Shown here one piece after another: positions 5,972 to 7,566 of a stretch of 7,566 bases of DNA; the first letter of the stretch is position 1, and every line of letters starts with the position of its first letter. The position numbers and the translations under genes were made by a program. The notes beneath the pieces were generated by a model. It worked only from the letters and a program-made list of their open reading frames with translations. It ran no database searches and was not told the origin of the DNA. The stretch lies in assembly GCA_902783235.1 (NCBI GenBank), contig CACZQG010000031.1:1-7566 (forward strand). Reading direction: 5' to 3'. The DNA is from an uncultured Ruminococcus sp. (GTDB taxonomy: Bacteria > Bacillota > Clostridia > Oscillospirales > Ruminococcaceae).

Positions 5972-6838
5972 ATGAGAAGCATAAAAGTAAGGGCTGCGGC
6001 TAAGATAAATCTGTCACTGGACGTATTGGGCAAAAGGCGTGACGGTTATCATGATATTAAAAGCATTTTTCAGAGCATCGGTATTTTTGATGATGTTACT
6101 GTCAGCATTATAAAAAAAGGTGTGGAGATCACCTGTTCGGACAGGAAGGTGCCTTGTGATGAACGGAATACTGCATATAAGGCAGCTCAGCTGTTTTTGG
6201 ATTATACAGGGATAGCAAGCGGTGTATATATCAATATCCTTAAAAGAATACCCTCACAGGCAGGACTGGGAGGCGGCAGCTCAGACGGTGCCGCAGTGCT
6301 TTATGCCATGAACCGCATATTCGATACCCGTATGACAATACCCGAGCTGGCAGACCTGGGAGGACGCATCAGTGCTGATACTGCATTTTTCATATACGGC
6401 GGTACTGCCTATGTGGAGGGGATAGGAGATATAATCAACCCTATAAGATCCCTTCCGTCTATGGATATTGTGGTAGCAAAGGGAAGTGCCGGGATCTCAA
6501 CTCCCGAGGCATACAGAAAAATAGATGCCCTTGAAGCACCGGAGCGTATAAAGACCGGAAGGATCCTGAAAGCAATAGATGAAGGAAGGTTTATGAAAAA
6601 ATGCTCCCTGTGCAGGAATATTTTTGAAGAAGTGGCTGACAACCGTGACGTTGTGGATCTGAAAAAGCATCTGTCAGACGGAGGTGCTGAGCTGGCTCTT
6701 ATGTCAGGCAGCGGCTCGGCTGTATTCGGCATATTCAGTGATACCAAAACTGCTTTAAAATGCTGCCGTTCATTGCAGCAATACTACTATTATGCTGAGT
6801 ACTGCACCGCAGTGACCCAGGGGATATATGAAATATGA
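5972..6838 (+). CDS. ispE: 4-diphosphocytidyl-2-C-methyl-D-erythritol kinase
   Basis: IspE is a GHMP-family kinase that phosphorylates the 2-hydroxyl of CDP-methylerythritol, the fourth step of the MEP route to isopentenyl diphosphate, in the cytoplasm. The 288-residue product shows AAAKINLSL with catalytic K11, DGYH with H27, the ATP-binding loop IPSQAGLGGGSSDGAA (93-108), catalytic D136 in SADTAFF (commonly GADVPFF in the family), and the C-terminal GHMP motif LMSGSGSAVFGIF (243-255). Two substitutions next to D136 (V to T, P to A) are unusual but keep the key residue. The start at 5972 has AGGAA (5959-5963) eight bases before it. An in-frame ATG at 5951 lies inside the aminotransferase gene without such a site. 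It begins 4 bases after the aminotransferase stop and overlaps the next gene by 4, so it is likely co-transcribed and translationally coupled. Confidence 0.93.
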   Translation: MRSIKVRAAAKINLSLDVLGKRRDGYHDIKSIFQSIGIFDDVTVSIIKKGVEITCSDRKVPCDERNTAYKAAQLFLDYTGIASGVYINILKRIPSQAGLGGGSSDGAAVLYAMNRIFDTRMTIPELADLGGRISADTAFFIYGGTAYVEGIGDIINPIRSLPSMDIVVAKGSAGISTPEAYRKIDALEAPERIKTGRILKAIDEGRFMKKCSLCRNIFEEVADNRDVVDLKKHLSDGGAELALMSGSGSAVFGIFSDTKTALKCCRSLQQYYYYAEYCTAVTQGIYEI

Positions 6839-7566
6839 AAAGAATTATTGCCATTGTTGCTTCGGCAGTCATATGCTTTTCCTTTACAGCTTGTGATACC
6901 GATAAGCTCCCTATGGGTGAAATGGTCACAGATATTATTGATGTGGGCAAGGGAGACTGTATACTTATCCGTACAGAAAACAGTACTATGATGATAGATA
7001 CAGGGTATAATGAAACTGCCGATCATGTAAAGGAACGCCTTGATGACTGTAAGGTGCAGAAAATAGATGCCCTTGTCATAACTCATTTTGACAAGGATCA
7101 TATGGGTGGGGCGTTAAAGCTCATTGAGGATCACCAGGTGAGCAGGATATATCTACCCGATTATGAAAGCACGGAGGAAAGATACAGCAAGCTTATGCAG
7201 AAGCTGTATGAGCAGGATATAGATACTGAAAGAGTAAAGGAGAACATTTCACTTACTCTTGATAATGCCAGGGTGACTATCTCTCCCAGCGGCTGTGAAT
7301 ATTCAGCCGGTTCGGGGGATGAGGAGGGGAATGACAATGATATGTCCCTGATAGTATCCGTTATAAACGGCAATGACAGCTGTCTGTTTACCGGAGATAT
7401 AGAAGAGGAGGGCATCGAAAAATACCTGAGCCGTGAAAGCAGACATTATGATATTTTAAAGATCCCTCATCATGGTAAATACAGTGATAATACAGAAAAG
7501 CTCCTTGACAGTGTGTCTCCCAAAGCAGCCATTGTTACCGACGGCGATGGAGATAAGATGGACAAA
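6835..7566 (+). CDS. ComEC-like metallo-beta-lactamase-fold lipoprotein (3' end missing)
   Basis: The reading frame stays open to the window end, giving 244 residues; perhaps a few dozen are missing. Residues 1-20 look like a lipoprotein signal: KR, a hydrophobic stretch, then FTAC with C20 as the lipidation site (F at -3 is less usual than L). The rest is a metallo-beta-lactamase fold of the ComEC/Rec2 C-terminal type: IDVGKGDCILI (35-45), MIDTG (53-57), metal motif THFDKDHMGG (83-92), NDMSLIV (168-174), FTGD with D188, and LKIPHHG (208-214). In ComEC this domain lies outside the membrane and is thought to act on DNA. Here no competence channel is attached, so the protein is probably an anchored hydrolase (nuclease or phosphodiesterase) of unknown substrate. 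ATG 6835 overlaps the ispE stop (ATGA), with AGGGG at 6819-6823, so translation is probably coupled. Confidence 0.85.
   Translation, partial: MKRIIAIVASAVICFSFTACDTDKLPMGEMVTDIIDVGKGDCILIRTENSTMMIDTGYNETADHVKERLDDCKVQKIDALVITHFDKDHMGGALKLIEDHQVSRIYLPDYESTEERYSKLMQKLYEQDIDTERVKENISLTLDNARVTISPSGCEYSAGSGDEEGNDNDMSLIVSVINGNDSCLFTGDIEEEGIEKYLSRESRHYDILKIPHHGKYSDNTEKLLDSVSPKAAIVTDGDGDKMDK

Noticed and set aside
5500..6033. 177-residue open frame on the minus strand across the aminotransferase-ispE junction
   Set aside because: Both strands cannot plausibly code here; the + strand carries all catalytic motifs of two known families, while this frame has none.

Overview
The window looks like chromosomal DNA of a Gram-positive gut-type Clostridia bacterium, most like Ruminococcus or its relatives (inference). 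Supporting signs are strong GGAGG-type ribosome binding sites, TTGAxx/TATAAT promoters with extended -10 boxes, a methylerythritol-pathway gene (ispE), a MacB-like fused ABC exporter, and AT-rich intergenic DNA filled with heptamer arrays and small GC hairpins. All real genes are on the + strand.

Layout. Bases 1-26 carry an intrinsic terminator, presumably of a gene upstream of the window. Bases 27-497 hold no gene but are rich in repeats: a 43-base direct repeat, GC hairpins and a (ATTACGC) heptamer array. A good promoter (498-526) then drives a 765-residue single-chain ABC transporter (557-2854), which ends at a hairpin terminator. A second consensus promoter (2967-2995) drives a PHP-family phosphatase of histidinol-phosphatase type (3041-3883). 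Bases 3898-4144 are a second repeat element, this one a near-symmetric palindrome with perfect 29-base inverted arms, related to the first element. Four short palindromes (4169-4233) then lead into a putative operon.

That operon is an Lrp/AsnC-family regulator (4262-4744), a class I/II aminotransferase (4795-5967), ispE (5972-6838), and a secreted or lipid-anchored ComEC-like metallo-beta-lactamase-fold protein (6835 to beyond the window end). The gaps are 50, 4 and -4 bases with no terminator between genes. The regulator probably senses an amino acid and controls itself and the aminotransferase. IspE and the metallo-hydrolase would be carried on the same transcript.

The genes belong to known families, and I see no defence system, phage, CRISPR array or biosynthetic cluster. 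The least explained content is the modular intergenic repeat family (heptamer arrays, GC hairpins and a conserved CGTTTCGCTTTGC block). It occurs twice, keeps its hairpins through paired base changes, and may be a MITE-like or otherwise uncatalogued dispersed element.
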